Notes: generated from the letters alone by a model not told the origin. 64,000 bases of DNA from Rheinheimera tangshanensis (GCF_014645135.1 NZ_BMLH01000001.1:1-64000), one strand, 5' to 3'. Counted from the stretch's first letter, positions 35,127-45,236 are shown. Numbers and translations: made by a program.

Positions 35127-36062
35127 TCACGGCAAATAGAGACTGCCATTGGCTTTGATCATCGCCAGCCACTGCTCTGACAAAACCTGAGCTTGCTCAA
35201 TCTGCTCCGGGCTAAGTTCTGACTGACGACGCTGAACAAAGCCTGAGTATCTGCTTTGTAATTCATTGTCGTCCGTCAATTCCAGGATCAGCAGGTTGAA
35301 GGCGTAAGATTTAGCCCGGCCATGCTCACCATAGTTTTGTGAGTGGTGCATATTCGACAGTGTGATCAGGGCTTTGATGCTACCGTGCTGCAATGCGGAC
35401 TCTAATAATGAAAGCTGTAGCTGAATAAATTCATCCCGTTTTTGGATATAGGCTTGGCGTGCAAGCTCCGTTGCATCAGTCAATTTCAGATACTGTTCAG
35501 GCGTGATTGTGGCCATCTCCTCCTGAGCAGGCACGTAGCCTGCTTTGGCGGCAGTTTCTAAATAAGCGTAAAACTCAGCGCGCTGCTGCTGGTCTATTCC
35601 GGCACAAAACTGATAGCGTTCTTTGATATTCGCTATAGCAACGCCATCGTCTTTATACTGATAGGCTTGTTGCAGCCGAGCCTCCAAATCGGTTTCATCC
35701 AGTGGCACCATATTACAAAACCTCAGATTCATCGCCAGACTATAAGCGGCTTGCAGATCGCCCTGGTCTGCCAGGTTTTTCAGTCTTGTCAGCTGAGTTC
35801 GTAAAGGCTGATCCAGTTTCCAGTCTGTTTGTTCAATAACGACCAGCTGTTCAGCTGGCTCCGGTGTTGCCGGACTGGAATTAGGCTTTGTGACTAGTTC
35901 CGACTCTGTCGCTAACGGAGTTGGGTTGGGTTCCTGAATAGCAGAAATTTGCGGAGTTTGAGGCTGAGTGTCGCTGTTATTGCTGGCTATAAAAAACAGG
36001 CCGCCGCTTATCAGCAGCGATAACAGCAAAGCCACTAAGGATGTAGCTAAAAGTTTTTTCAT
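35127..36062 (-). CDS. Membrane-anchored hypothetical protein, helical repeat
   Basis: 311-residue protein with an N-terminal membrane anchor or uncleaved signal (about 5-28, LLATSLVALLLSLLISGGLFFIA), a Pro/Thr/Ser-rich linker to about residue 75 and a helical periplasmic domain. Segments such as GDLQAAYSLAMNLRF and HGSIKALITLSNMHHSQNYGEHGRAKSYA resemble Sel1/TPR helical pairs but are degenerate. It is the last gene after gmhB on the minus strand, with a 31-bp gap, so it may be cotranscribed with heptose genes. Function unknown. Confidence 0.65.
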   Translation of the reverse strand: MKKLLATSLVALLLSLLISGGLFFIASNNSDTQPQTPQISAIQEPNPTPLATESELVTKPNSSPATPEPAEQLVVIEQTDWKLDQPLRTQLTRLKNLADQGDLQAAYSLAMNLRFCNMVPLDETDLEARLQQAYQYKDDGVAIANIKERYQFCAGIDQQQRAEFYAYLETAAKAGYVPAQEEMATITPEQYLKLTDATELARQAYIQKRDEFIQLQLSLLESALQHGSIKALITLSNMHHSQNYGEHGRAKSYAFNLLILELTDDNELQSRYSGFVQRRQSELSPEQIEQAQVLSEQWLAMIKANGSLYLP

Positions 36063-36093
36063 TACATTCCTTGTAACAGTTCAGGCCAGAGAG

Positions 36094-36663
36094 TTAGTTG
36101 GTTACCAATTCCTGGGCAGCTTTAATCGAAGGCCAGACTTCATCAGCGCTGGCTTTGTCTTCAGTTGTTAATGTCTGGCCTGATAACACCAGTACTTTAC
36201 GGCCCACACCAGCAGCTTTGGCTGCCTGCATATCGGCTTTTTTATCGCCCAGCATCAGGCTTTGGTTTGGATCAATCTGATACTTTTCAATAGCCTGCAA
36301 TAACATGCCCGGCGCTGGCTTACGGCAATCGCAGTCGATTTGATAAGGTGGGATGGCATTGACCGGATGATGAGGGCAAAAGAATACATCGGTCAGAGTC
36401 ACACCATGAGCTTCAAACTGGGCTTTCATCCAGTCAGTTAATACATGAAACTGCTGCTCACTATAATAACCGCGGCCTATACCGGATTGGTTAGTTACTA
36501 CGATCAACAGGTAACCCTGTTGTTGTAAATGGCGGCACGCATCAAACACACCGTCGATAAACTCGAACTGTGAAGGCTGACTGACATAACCGTGATCGAT
36601 ATTAATCACACCATCACGGTCTAAAAAGGCGGCTTTGCGTTTTTGATCAAGTGGCTGGCTCAT
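36094..36663 (-). CDS. gmhB: D-glycero-beta-D-manno-heptose 1,7-bisphosphate 7-phosphatase
   Basis: HAD-superfamily phosphatase of 189 residues (E. coli GmhB has 191) that removes the 7-phosphate in ADP-heptose synthesis. HAD motif I is AAFLDRDGVINIDHGYV (nucleophile Asp in DRDG). The zinc-binding loop is CPHHPVNAIPPYQIDCDCRKP and motif IV is LMLGDKKADMQAAKAAG. It overlaps the GT9 gene by 4 bp and belongs with hldE and gmhA, so the heptose pathway is nearly complete here. Confidence 0.94.
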   Translation of the reverse strand: MSQPLDQKRKAAFLDRDGVINIDHGYVSQPSQFEFIDGVFDACRHLQQQGYLLIVVTNQSGIGRGYYSEQQFHVLTDWMKAQFEAHGVTLTDVFFCPHHPVNAIPPYQIDCDCRKPAPGMLLQAIEKYQIDPNQSLMLGDKKADMQAAKAAGVGRKVLVLSGQTLTTEDKASADEVWPSIKAAQELVTN

Positions 36664-37721
36664 AACTGCTGCTCTGCCACCATTTTATCAAACATAGCGG
36701 TCACGGCCTCTACCGCTATTTTCTGCATAATATCGCTGCCTTTGACGCGGGTGCCCCATTTTAATTCAGCTGCCGTTTTGCCCTGCTGCTCCAGTAAAGA
36801 TTGGTGATAGACCTCCACCACATACTGACGGAACAAATAAGGCCCTGTGCGATCCGGATTACTGTGGCCATACAAACCAATGACCGGAGTGCCTACAGCC
36901 ACCGCCATATGCGCAGGGCCAGTGTCGGGCGCTAAGACTAAACTGGCGTGTTTTAACAACGCCAGCAGCTGTTTTAAATTGGTTTTACCGGTGAGATCAG
37001 TAATAGGCTGCTGAGCCGAGGCCAGAATAGCCTGAGTTAAATTGCGTTCCAGCTCTGTTGGACCACCACATAACACCACTGCAAAGCCTTTGGTATGCGC
37101 ATAATCGGCCAGCGCTGCATAACGTTCTGGTAGCCAGTTCCGTTCGGCTTTAGAGGCGGCAGGGCTGATAATTAACACCCGAGAGTTGCCAGTGGCGGCT
37201 AACTGCTGTTTAGCCCATAACTCGTCGGCTGCAGGAATCGGCAGTTGCCATGTTGGAGTCGCGCCCAGCTGTTGTTCTGTTACCCCAATAGCTTTGGCAA
37301 ACTGGCGAAAACCGTCCAGCACATGGCTGCGTGGTGCAGGTTCTATGCGGTGACGCATAAAAAGCGCATGCAGTTCTTTGGCGGTATGCCAGTCGAAACC
37401 AATCTTTTGGCGCGCCTTGATACACAAAGAGGCGACATTTGCGCGAAAGGCCACCTGCATATGCAGCAGCACGTCAAAATAGTCGTGTTTTAAATCCTGC
37501 TTTAGCTGGCTATAAGCCGCTTTGCCCAGCTTTTTATCAAACACGACAAAACGTACACCGGGCAAACCTTCCAGCAAACGCGCTTCGATTTTGCCGATAA
37601 TCCATGTGATCTGCGCTTGTGGATGCTGGCGCTGAATAGATTGCACTACAGAGACTGCATTGCAGACATCGCCAATAGCAGATAAACGCAGAATACAAAT
37701 AGATGTGATGGGCTGCGACAA
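36660..37721 (-). CDS. Family 9 glycosyltransferase (heptosyltransferase-like)
   Basis: GT-B enzyme of 353 residues of the ADP-heptose:LPS heptosyltransferase family (WaaC/WaaF/WaaQ relatives), working at the inner face of the inner membrane. The N terminus CILRLSAIGDVCNAVSVVQSI and the C-terminal LVLAPDTGPAHMAVAVGTPVIGLYGHSNPDRTGPY are the GT9 signatures. The gene sits between hldE and gmhB, one base downstream of hldE, which supports a heptose-transfer role. Whether it adds heptose I or II cannot be told from sequence. Confidence 0.9.
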   Translation of the reverse strand: MSQPITSICILRLSAIGDVCNAVSVVQSIQRQHPQAQITWIIGKIEARLLEGLPGVRFVVFDKKLGKAAYSQLKQDLKHDYFDVLLHMQVAFRANVASLCIKARQKIGFDWHTAKELHALFMRHRIEPAPRSHVLDGFRQFAKAIGVTEQQLGATPTWQLPIPAADELWAKQQLAATGNSRVLIISPAASKAERNWLPERYAALADYAHTKGFAVVLCGGPTELERNLTQAILASAQQPITDLTGKTNLKQLLALLKHASLVLAPDTGPAHMAVAVGTPVIGLYGHSNPDRTGPYLFRQYVVEVYHQSLLEQQGKTAAELKWGTRVKGSDIMQKIAVEAVTAMFDKMVAEQQL

Positions 37722-37722
37722 C

Positions 37723-39183
37723 TCAGTTATTTCCCTGCAAGTCCTGGATTTTCCGGATCACTTTGCTGGTGGAGCGGCCATCGACAAAAGTCAGCACCTG
37801 CACTTCGCCACCATGAGCTATCACCACATCAGCCCCTACTATGGTGTCAATGCTGTAGTCGCCACCTTTGACTAAGACGTCAGGCAATATGGTGCTGATT
37901 AATTTGAGCGGCGTATCGTTTTCGGCAAGGTCATCACCAAAAGGCACCACCCAGTCGACACTGGCGAGGCTTGCCAGTACTGTGGCGCGGTCTTCCAACG
38001 TATTGATAGGGCGCTGTTCGCCTTTTAAGCGGCGCACTGAAGCATCTGAATTCAGGCCCACCACTAAACGGTCACCCAACGCCTTAGCCTGAGCCAAATA
38101 ACGCACATGACCGGCGTGTAAAATATCAAAGCAGCCATTGGTGAAGACAATACGTTCGCCGTTTTGACGGGCAAACTGAATATGCTGCAGTACTTTGTCA
38201 AAAGGTGTCTGGTAAAAGTCGCCCTGACGGAATAAATCTTTATTTAGTTTAGCGGCCAACTCTTCAGGAGAAACTGTCGCTGCTCCTACTTTACCAACCA
38301 CTATGCCAGCCGCTAAGTTAGCCAGCTGAGTGGCATCATGTAAGGACATGCCTGCGCTTAACATCACAGCTAAAGTGGCTATTACGGTATCACCAGCACC
38401 TGTCACATCACTGACTTCCAACACTTGGGCCGGGAAGTGATGGTGTTCAGTGGCGGTAATCAGGCTCATGCCTTGTTCGCTGCGTGTTAACAAGATTGAA
38501 GCTAAACCTGCTTTTTGCATCAGCTCACGGGCTGAGCTGAGCATTTCATCCACAGAGCCAGCTTTGCCGCCTGCAGTTTTAAATTCACCTAAATTTGGCG
38601 TAATCACATCAGCACCGGCGTACACCGACAAATCTGCTTGTTTTGGGTCGACCAATACAGTTTTGCCAGCCGCTTTGGCCAGTTTGATCATTTTAGAAAT
38701 CTGCTGCAACGAGCCTTTGTTGTAATCACTGAACAGGATCACATCGTAGTTCTGGTACACAGCGGCAAAACGCTCTGCCAGCAGTTCTGCATCATCCAGG
38801 CTGAACATTTCTTCCTGATCCAGCCGCACTATTTGCTGTTGGCGCGACACCACCCGCATTTTGGCGATGGTAGGTTTATGCTGCTGGCTAAACAGCTCGG
38901 AGTGAATTTGTTCACCTGCCAGCAGTTGTTGTAAAGACTCGCCCGCGCTGTCGTTACCAATAATACCTAATAAGCCTACTTTACCGTCCAGATGGGCGAT
39001 ATTACGTGCCACGTTGGCAGCGCCACCGGCTTTGTCTTCTATTTTACTGATTTTCACCACAGGCACAGGGGCTTCAGGCGATATACGCTGCGAGTCGCCA
39101 TTAAAATAGCGGTCCAGCATCACATCACCTACTACCAGCACAGAAGCAGAAGACAAATTTTGCAGCAGGCTCAGGTTAATCAT
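37723..39183 (-). CDS. hldE: Bifunctional heptose 7-phosphate kinase/heptose 1-phosphate adenylyltransferase
   Basis: Two-domain enzyme of 486 residues (E. coli HldE 477). The N-terminal ribokinase-like kinase (about 1-320) has [20 protein letters not shown] and [14 protein letters not shown] with the catalytic Asp. The C-terminal cytidylyltransferase-like domain (about 345-486) starts [19 protein letters not shown], and [15 protein letters not shown] completes the site. It makes ADP-heptose precursors for the LPS inner core. Its start overlaps the gmhA stop by one base. Confidence 0.96.
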   Translation of the reverse strand: MINLSLLQNLSSASVLVVGDVMLDRYFNGDSQRISPEAPVPVVKISKIEDKAGGAANVARNIAHLDGKVGLLGIIGNDSAGESLQQLLAGEQIHSELFSQQHKPTIAKMRVVSRQQQIVRLDQEEMFSLDDAELLAERFAAVYQNYDVILFSDYNKGSLQQISKMIKLAKAAGKTVLVDPKQADLSVYAGADVITPNLGEFKTAGGKAGSVDEMLSSARELMQKAGLASILLTRSEQGMSLITATEHHHFPAQVLEVSDVTGAGDTVIATLAVMLSAGMSLHDATQLANLAAGIVVGKVGAATVSPEELAAKLNKDLFRQGDFYQTPFDKVLQHIQFARQNGERIVFTNGCFDILHAGHVRYLAQAKALGDRLVVGLNSDASVRRLKGEQRPINTLEDRATVLASLASVDWVVPFGDDLAENDTPLKLISTILPDVLVKGGDYSIDTIVGADVVIAHGGEVQVLTFVDGRSTSKVIRKIQDLQGNN

Positions 39184-39776
39184 TAGTTGTTTCCTACGAT
39201 GGCCAGATCAAGGGCTTCACAGAGCCAGTGGCCAATAAACATATGCACTTCCTGAATACGGGCGGTTTCGTCGTTTTTCACGATAATAGCCAGCTTGGCG
39301 ATGTCTTTGACTAACCCACCATCACGGCCAGTCAGGGCTACAGTAAAAGCTCCTAAGTCATTGGCGGCTTTTAAAGCTAAATTGATATTTGGGCTTTTGC
39401 CCGACGTTGTCAGGCCAATTACCACGTCTTGTGGCCGGACTAAACCTAATACCTGACGCTCAAACACGCTGTCAAAATGGTAGTCGTTGGCGTGGGCTGT
39501 CAGAATAGACGTATCTGTGGTTAAAGCGATAGAAGCCAGTGGGCCACGTTCTGCTTTGTAACGCACCATAAACTCAGCGGCTAAATGCTGGCTGTCGGCC
39601 GCGCTGCCGCCATTCCCCATCCATACTACTTTGCCGCCTTGTTTTAAGCAGTTCTGTACTGCTTCTAACAGTTGCATGGCTTGCTCATGATAGGCTTCCA
39701 CTGTGGCAAAGGCGTCACGGTGACGTTGTAAACTATCTAAAAAGCTGCTTTTTAAACTGGATTTTACATCTGACAT
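39183..39776 (-). CDS. gmhA: Phosphoheptose isomerase
   Basis: SIS-domain sedoheptulose-7-phosphate isomerase of 197 residues, the first step of ADP-heptose synthesis. [37 protein letters not shown] is the phosphosugar-binding and zinc region, with further ligands in [16 protein letters not shown]. It lacks a diaphorase-type extension and matches GmhA length. As the first gene of a minus-strand heptose operon, its promoter should lie in 39777-39918, also the divergent region for the GT25 gene. Confidence 0.93.
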   Translation of the reverse strand: MSDVKSSLKSSFLDSLQRHRDAFATVEAYHEQAMQLLEAVQNCLKQGGKVVWMGNGGSAADSQHLAAEFMVRYKAERGPLASIALTTDTSILTAHANDYHFDSVFERQVLGLVRPQDVVIGLTTSGKSPNINLALKAANDLGAFTVALTGRDGGLVKDIAKLAIIVKNDETARIQEVHMFIGHWLCEALDLAIVGNN

Positions 39777-39951
39777 AGGAGGCTCGGTTTAGCTCAATGA
39801 ATAAGGCATTTTAACGGATCTTAGTTATTGCAAAAGAACTTTTTATCCATGCGCTCTGTCTTCATGGCTACTGCGGGGAAAAAAAGCTCTGTCTTTAGAA
39901 GGCGTTCAGGTAAAATCGTTGCATAGAAGCAGAATAAAGTGGAAGAAAAAC

Positions 39952-40731
39952 ATGGGACAGTTTGCAGGATACCCAATCTGGTTAATTAATCTGGACTCCA
40001 ACCCTGAGCGTTATGAGTCAGCCAAAAAGCAACTGCAGAAGCTGGGTTTGGATGCTGAACGCTTCAGCGCTATTTATGGCAAAAACCTGAGCCAGGCTGA
40101 AGTGGCCGCTTGTTATGATCCTGCACTTAATCAGAAAAAATTCCGCCGTCCTTTGTCGCCTGGTGAAATTGGCTGTTATTTAAGTCACCGCACTTTGTGG
40201 CAGCGTATGGTCGATGAAAATATCGCCATGGCCTTTATTCTGGAAGACGATATTGATTTAGAGCCTGAATTTCTGACCGTGCTGGAAAAAATCACTCAGT
40301 TAAAACACTGGGATATGATTAAGTTGGCCGATGACAGAGCAGGCACTGGCGAGCAGAAAAAAGAGCTGGGAGATGGTTATAGCCTGGTGAATTTTGCCAA
40401 AGTGCCGAACTGCACCACAGGTTATGCGTTAACGCTGCAAGGTGCCAAAAAGCTATTGAGCCGGCCGAAGTTTTTCCGCCCTGTGGATGTAGATCTGCAG
40501 TTTTACCCTGAGTTGAACCTGACGGTTTATTCGATGTTGCCTTACCGTTTATGGTCGGCCAGCCGCTTTGAAAGCGAAATCGATAAAATGAGTGGCGGTA
40601 CCCGCAAAGGCGGTACTTCGTTTTGGCGTAACCTGAAATACCGTTTCCAGCTGAAATCTATCCGCAGCAATCATCTGTCGGGTGATCTGGAACAGGTGCA
40701 ATTTACTCCAACTAAGCAGGACGAGGTTTAA
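39952..40731 (+). CDS. Family 25 glycosyltransferase
   Basis: LPS-type glycosyltransferase of family 25 (LgtB/Lex2B-like), about 259 residues. ATG 39952 is chosen because GGAAGA precedes it and the conserved start IWLINLDSNPERYESAKKQLQ follows; an upstream TTG at 39919 adds 11 residues. Other signatures are FSAIYGKNL, LSPGEIGCYLSHRTLWQ and AFILEDDIDLEPEF with the catalytic acidic cluster. It probably adds galactose or another hexose to the core oligosaccharide. It is the first of three plus-strand core genes. Confidence 0.88.
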   Translation: MGQFAGYPIWLINLDSNPERYESAKKQLQKLGLDAERFSAIYGKNLSQAEVAACYDPALNQKKFRRPLSPGEIGCYLSHRTLWQRMVDENIAMAFILEDDIDLEPEFLTVLEKITQLKHWDMIKLADDRAGTGEQKKELGDGYSLVNFAKVPNCTTGYALTLQGAKKLLSRPKFFRPVDVDLQFYPELNLTVYSMLPYRLWSASRFESEIDKMSGGTRKGGTSFWRNLKYRFQLKSIRSNHLSGDLEQVQFTPTKQDEV

Positions 40732-40733
40732 GC

Positions 40734-41513
40734 ATGCGCAGCCGTAAAATTTCCTGTTTTGTGATTTCCTGCAATGAAGAAGACCGCATTGAGGCTTGTT
40801 TACAGTCACTTGCTGGCTGGGTTGATCAACTGATAGTGGTCGATTCTGGCAGTAAAGACAGAACAGTAGAAATAGCCGAAAAGTACGCCGACAAAGTCTA
40901 TCAAACCGATTGGCCTGGTTTTGGCCCACAGCGTAACCGCGCTTTAGCATGGTGTGAACACGACTGGGTATTGAGCATAGACGCCGACGAAGTGTTAACG
41001 CCTGAACTGAAAGTGGAAATTGATCAGGTATTGGCTGAACCTGATTTAGACGCCAACTTTATCAAAATGCCGTGGCACACCTACTTTTTTGGCAAGTTGC
41101 TGAAACATGGTCGTTACTCCACACCGCAAGGTAAATTGTTTTCAAAAACCGGCGCCAGTTTTAAAGACCGTCAGGTGCATGAAACCCTGTTATTACCTTA
41201 TGAAAAAGTGCGGGTACTGAAATCAGCCATTATTCACCACAGCTGGCGCAGTTATCAGCATTGCCAGGAAAAACATATCAAATACGCCTGTTTAGGCGCT
41301 GAAGATAAATTTGCACGTGGTAAAAAAGCCAGTTTGGGTTTTGCCATTTTGCGTTTTTTCACCGACTTTATTCAGCAGTATGTGCTGCGTTTGGGGTTCC
41401 TCGACGGTTGGCGTGGTTTGCTGATGGCGATAGTGCTGGGCCAGTATGCTTTTCATAAATATGCCGCTTTAGCCACTATGGTGGCTGATGCAAAAGCCAA
41501 AGCAAAAAGCTAA
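40734..41513 (+). CDS. Family 2 glycosyltransferase, WaaE/KdtX-like
   Basis: GT2 enzyme of 259 residues resembling the LPS core beta-1,4-glucosyltransferase WaaE. The N terminus ISCFVISCNEEDRIEACLQSLAGWVDQLIVVDSGSKDRTVEIA and the DxD motif WVLSIDADEVLTPEL are visible. HSWRSYQHCQEKHIKYA and the hydrophobic C-terminal helices are also typical of the WaaE group. It starts 2 bp after the GT25 stop, and its own stop abuts the waaA start directly, so the three genes are tightly coupled. Confidence 0.88.
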   Translation: MRSRKISCFVISCNEEDRIEACLQSLAGWVDQLIVVDSGSKDRTVEIAEKYADKVYQTDWPGFGPQRNRALAWCEHDWVLSIDADEVLTPELKVEIDQVLAEPDLDANFIKMPWHTYFFGKLLKHGRYSTPQGKLFSKTGASFKDRQVHETLLLPYEKVRVLKSAIIHHSWRSYQHCQEKHIKYACLGAEDKFARGKKASLGFAILRFFTDFIQQYVLRLGFLDGWRGLLMAIVLGQYAFHKYAALATMVADAKAKAKS

Positions 41514-43565
41514 ATGCAAGCCAGCTTTTTCCTGTTAAGACTGTTATACAGCGCCTTGATTCTGGCGCTGACGCCGCTGCTCCTGCTGTATTTGCTGCTG
41601 CGCTCACGCAAAGACCCGGCTTATCGCCAGCGTTTTGCTGAACGTTTTGCTTTAAAGCTGCCAGTAGCGTCAGCCAAAGACGGCGTAGTGCTGCATACAG
41701 TCTCAGTAGGGGAATTTAATGCAGCTAAACCTTTGATTAAACAGCTTTTACTGCAATACCCTAATCTGCCTTTTACTATTACCTGCACCACACCTACAGC
41801 TTCTGCCGCTATTCAAAAATTACAGGCTGAACAGCAACAGCTGGGCAGAAAGATTGAACATTGTTACCTGCCTTTTGATTACCCAATGCTGATGCGGCGT
41901 TGGCTGAAGTGGATGCAGCCGCAGTTGTTGCTGATTTTAGAAACTGAGCTCTGGCCTAATCTGCTGGCGAATTGCAAAGCACTCTCTATTCCAACTTTGG
42001 TGGTGAATGCGCGTTTATCGGCGCGTTCAGCCAAAGGCTACCGGCGTTTTAGCGCTTTAACTCAGCCTATGCTGCAGAACATCAGCCAAATCCTGACTCA
42101 GGATAAAGCCAGTGCCCGCCGCTTTTTGGCTCTGGGCGCCAAAGATGTGCAAGTGGCGGGTAATTTAAAGTTTGAACTGGATGTGCCAAAAAGCAGCACT
42201 CAACTGGCACAGAGCTTAAAACCTTTGCTGCAGGGCCGTATCGTTTGGGTGGCTGGCAGTACGCATGTCGGTGAAGATGAGCTACTGCTCCAGGCTTATC
42301 AGCAGTTAAAGGTGCAGTTCCCACAATTGTTGCTGGTGCTGGTGCCACGGCATCCTGAGCGTTTTGATCTGGTTGCCCAGTTGCTACAACAGCAGCAATT
42401 GAAATTTGTCCGCCGCAGTGTCAATGGTTTACCAGATACCAGTACAGAAGTCTGGCTTGGCGATTCAATGGGCGAGTTATTAAGCTGGTACCAACTGGCC
42501 GACTTTGTTTTTATTGGCGGCAGCCTGATTGAGCGGGGTGGCCATAATCCGCTGGAAGCTATGGCCTTTAGTAAGGCTGTGTTATCCGGCCCACACGTGT
42601 TTAATTTTCAGCTGGTGTTTCAGTTATTGCAGCAACAGCAGGCTTATTTTCCGGTCGCTACAGTCTCTGATTTGGTCAGCACTGTCACCCAACTTATCCA
42701 GCAACCAGAACTGGCGATTCAGACTGGTGAAAAGGGTTTAAAACTCTATCTACAGCAACAAGGTGCAGTGGCTCGAATGATGGAGCAGGTGAATCATTTA
42801 TTGCCTATGGCTGAAATTAAAAAATTAAGCACAGACAATGCTTTAGCCTGGTTTGCCCCGCACTTTTATCCGAACTTTGAGGTGGCGTATTTCCACAGCG
42901 AATTCTGGCAGCAGCAGGGCTTAGTCTCAGGTCAGTCGAAAGGCCGTAATACAGTCTGGTTTATCCGCCAGCAAAACGGTAAAGAGGCTGTACTGCGGCA
43001 TTATTACCGTGGTGGTTTAGTCGGCAAACTGAATAAAGATAAGTTCTGGCCAGAGCCAGCAGCTCAAAGCCGGGCTATGGCGGAATTTAGTTTGCTGTGG
43101 CAAATGCGCTTATGGACTTTGCCTGTGCCACGGCCATGCGCTGCTTTGTATCAAAAGCATGCCTTTGGCTACAGCGCTGATATTCTGATTGAACGTATCC
43201 CTGACACCACAGACTTGGCTCATCTGCTGCAACAACGGCCTTTAACTGATACCGAATGGCGGCAACTGGGGGCTGTGATAGCCAGCTTTCACCAGCATCA
43301 GGTGTATCACTCCGATTTAAACTGCCACAATATTTTGCTGGATAAGCAGGGCCAGTTTTGGCTGATCGACTTTGATAAATGCGCTATTCGTCTAGCAGCC
43401 GACTATCCTGATCAAAGCTGGAAAGCACAGAATCTACAGCGTTTATTACGCTCGTTAAACAAAGAACAACAACAGCTGCCAGTCTTCCATTGGCAAAATG
43501 ACCAATTCGCCGCGCTGCTGCTGGGTTATCAGCAAGCGGGCAGCCAGTCACAACAGATAAGCTAA
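41514..43565 (+). CDS. waaA: WaaA-KdkA fusion: Kdo transferase and Kdo kinase
   Basis: Fusion of 683 residues. Residues 1 to about 430 are a 3-deoxy-D-manno-octulosonic acid transferase. They have an N-terminal membrane anchor (about 3-27), VVLHTVSVGEFNAAKPLI, LILETELWPNLL with the catalytic Glu, and GGSLIERGGHNPLEAMA. From about residue 435 a Kdo kinase follows: kinase-like fold with AVLRHYYRGGLVGKL, VYHSDLNCHNILLDKQG (catalytic loop) and FWLIDFDKC (metal-binding Asp). WaaA attaches Kdo to lipid A and KdkA phosphorylates it, so one protein would do both steps, as suits organisms with a single phosphorylated Kdo. Usually the two are separate genes. Confidence 0.9.
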   Translation: MQASFFLLRLLYSALILALTPLLLLYLLLRSRKDPAYRQRFAERFALKLPVASAKDGVVLHTVSVGEFNAAKPLIKQLLLQYPNLPFTITCTTPTASAAIQKLQAEQQQLGRKIEHCYLPFDYPMLMRRWLKWMQPQLLLILETELWPNLLANCKALSIPTLVVNARLSARSAKGYRRFSALTQPMLQNISQILTQDKASARRFLALGAKDVQVAGNLKFELDVPKSSTQLAQSLKPLLQGRIVWVAGSTHVGEDELLLQAYQQLKVQFPQLLLVLVPRHPERFDLVAQLLQQQQLKFVRRSVNGLPDTSTEVWLGDSMGELLSWYQLADFVFIGGSLIERGGHNPLEAMAFSKAVLSGPHVFNFQLVFQLLQQQQAYFPVATVSDLVSTVTQLIQQPELAIQTGEKGLKLYLQQQGAVARMMEQVNHLLPMAEIKKLSTDNALAWFAPHFYPNFEVAYFHSEFWQQQGLVSGQSKGRNTVWFIRQQNGKEAVLRHYYRGGLVGKLNKDKFWPEPAAQSRAMAEFSLLWQMRLWTLPVPRPCAALYQKHAFGYSADILIERIPDTTDLAHLLQQRPLTDTEWRQLGAVIASFHQHQVYHSDLNCHNILLDKQGQFWLIDFDKCAIRLAADYPDQSWKAQNLQRLLRSLNKEQQQLPVFHWQNDQFAALLLGYQQAGSQSQQIS

Positions 43566-43585
43566 AACAGACAGAGTACAAACTA

Positions 43586-44767
43586 ATGCAGCAGTGGGAC
43601 GTAATAGTAATAGGCGCAGGCGCCGCAGGTTTATTTAGCGCTATTGAGGCGGCTAAAAGAGGCCGTAAAACCCTGGTGCTGGATAACGGTAAACGTATAG
43701 GCCGCAAAATTCTGATGTCTGGTGGCGGCCGCTGTAACTTCACTAACATCTATGCCAGCCCGGCCAATTATTTATCGCAAAACCCGCATTTTTGTAAATC
43801 GGCGTTAAGCCGTTATACCCAATGGGATTTTATTGCTTTGGTGCAGCAATACGGTATTGCCTATCACGAAAAAACTTTAGGCCAACTGTTTTGTGACGAC
43901 AGCGCCAAAGACATCGTCGATATGCTGCAGCAAGAATGTGACAAAGCTGGTGTATCCATCGCACTGCAACAGGATATTCAAAACGTTAGTTTTGCTGATG
44001 GCCTTTATACAGTGACTACGCCACAACTTAACCGCAGCTGTCAGAGTTTAGTGGTGGCTTGTGGCGGTTTAAGCCTGCCAAATTTAGGCGCTACAGCTTA
44101 TGGTTTTCAACTGGCTGAACAGTTTGGCTTAAATGTATTACCAGTGCGCGCGGCTTTAGTGCCACTCACCTGGCAACCCGCCGATAAAGCGGTCTTTGAA
44201 GAAATCAGCGGTGTGTCTTTGCCTGTGACGGCGCAAGCGAATGACGTGGTGTTTCCGGAAGATATGCTGTTTACCCACAGAGGCTTAAGTGGCCCTGCTA
44301 TTTTACAAATCTCCAGCTTCTGGCAACCGGGCGACGAGCTGATTATTAACTTGTCACCGCAGCAGGATTTAAACCAATTCCTGCTGGAGCAACAGCAAAA
44401 ACACCCGGATCAGGAGCTCAAAACTATCTTGTCGCGTTTGCTGCCAAAACGTTTAGTCGAAAAATTGCTGGAGCTGAATGTATTTCAGAATCAGGCGATT
44501 AAAGCGCTACATGGCAAGGCCATCCAGCGTTTAGCCGACAGCCTGACCCATTATGTATTTAAACCCAACGGCACCGAAGGCTACCGCACCGCCGAAGTGA
44601 CTTTAGGTGGAGTTGACACCAACGAACTATCCTCCAAAACCATGGAAGCTAAAAAGCAACCAGGCCTGTATTTTGTCGGCGAAGTGGTCGACGTCACAGG
44701 TTGGCTCGGAGGCTATAACTTCCAGTGGGCTTGGGCCTCTGGCTGGGTGGCAGGGCAGTATTGTTAG
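43586..44767 (+). CDS. BaiN/HI0933-family FAD-dependent flavoprotein
   Basis: NAD(P)/FAD-dependent oxidoreductase of 393 residues of the HI0933/YhiN/BaiN family. The FAD motif is DVIVIGAGAAGLFSAIEAAKRG. The signature KILMSGGGRCNFTN and the C-terminal GYNFQWAWASGWVAGQ are family-diagnostic, and the internal ligand domain carries EDMLFTHRGLSGPAILQIS. The substrate is not established for this family in proteobacteria. It lies 20 bp downstream of waaA-kdkA in the same direction. Confidence 0.9.
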   Translation: MQQWDVIVIGAGAAGLFSAIEAAKRGRKTLVLDNGKRIGRKILMSGGGRCNFTNIYASPANYLSQNPHFCKSALSRYTQWDFIALVQQYGIAYHEKTLGQLFCDDSAKDIVDMLQQECDKAGVSIALQQDIQNVSFADGLYTVTTPQLNRSCQSLVVACGGLSLPNLGATAYGFQLAEQFGLNVLPVRAALVPLTWQPADKAVFEEISGVSLPVTAQANDVVFPEDMLFTHRGLSGPAILQISSFWQPGDELIINLSPQQDLNQFLLEQQQKHPDQELKTILSRLLPKRLVEKLLELNVFQNQAIKALHGKAIQRLADSLTHYVFKPNGTEGYRTAEVTLGGVDTNELSSKTMEAKKQPGLYFVGEVVDVTGWLGGYNFQWAWASGWVAGQYC

Positions 44768-44813
44768 TTGTTTTGCTATAGTAGACAGAGAGTATGAATA
44801 GACAGGAAATATA

Positions 44814-45236
44814 ATGGCTGAGGATATTCGCTGGCTACAAAGATTGGACAACTTCAAACGTTCCATGTTGCAACTGGAGCAGGCTGTCACTTTGTCCAAA
44901 CAACGCGCTTTATCAGATTTAGAGCAGCAAGGGCTGATCCAGGCTTTTGAATACAACTATGAATTAGCCTGGAATGTGATTAAGGACTTTTATAGCTATC
45001 AGGGTGACACTGAAGATATTCAGGGTAGCAGAGATGCGTTTCGCACTGCTTTTAATCGTGGTTTAGTCACGGAAGGGCAGCTTTGGATGGATATGATTAA
45101 AAGCCGCCAGCATACAGTGCATTCTTATAATAAGAATACCGCCGATGAAATTGCACTTGAGGTGATCCAGCGTTATTACCCGGCACTGATGGCTTTAAAG
45201 CAGCAATTGGAAGACAAAGCGGCCGCTTATGAATAA
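44814..45236 (+). CDS. HepT-like HEPN toxin (HI0074 family)
   Basis: 140-residue protein of the nucleotidyltransferase substrate-binding/HEPN family (HI0074, HepT-like). An Rx4HxY motif is present at R98, H103 and Y105 (SRQHTVHSY). In characterised HepT proteins this motif forms the ribonuclease centre and the tyrosine is AMPylated by the partner. The helical pattern (FEYNYELAWNVIKDFYSY) is typical. It overlaps the next gene, a minimal nucleotidyltransferase, by 8 bp, as expected for a toxin-antitoxin pair. I infer a type VII-like module; toxicity is untested. Confidence 0.8.
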   Translation: MAEDIRWLQRLDNFKRSMLQLEQAVTLSKQRALSDLEQQGLIQAFEYNYELAWNVIKDFYSYQGDTEDIQGSRDAFRTAFNRGLVTEGQLWMDMIKSRQHTVHSYNKNTADEIALEVIQRYYPALMALKQQLEDKAAAYE

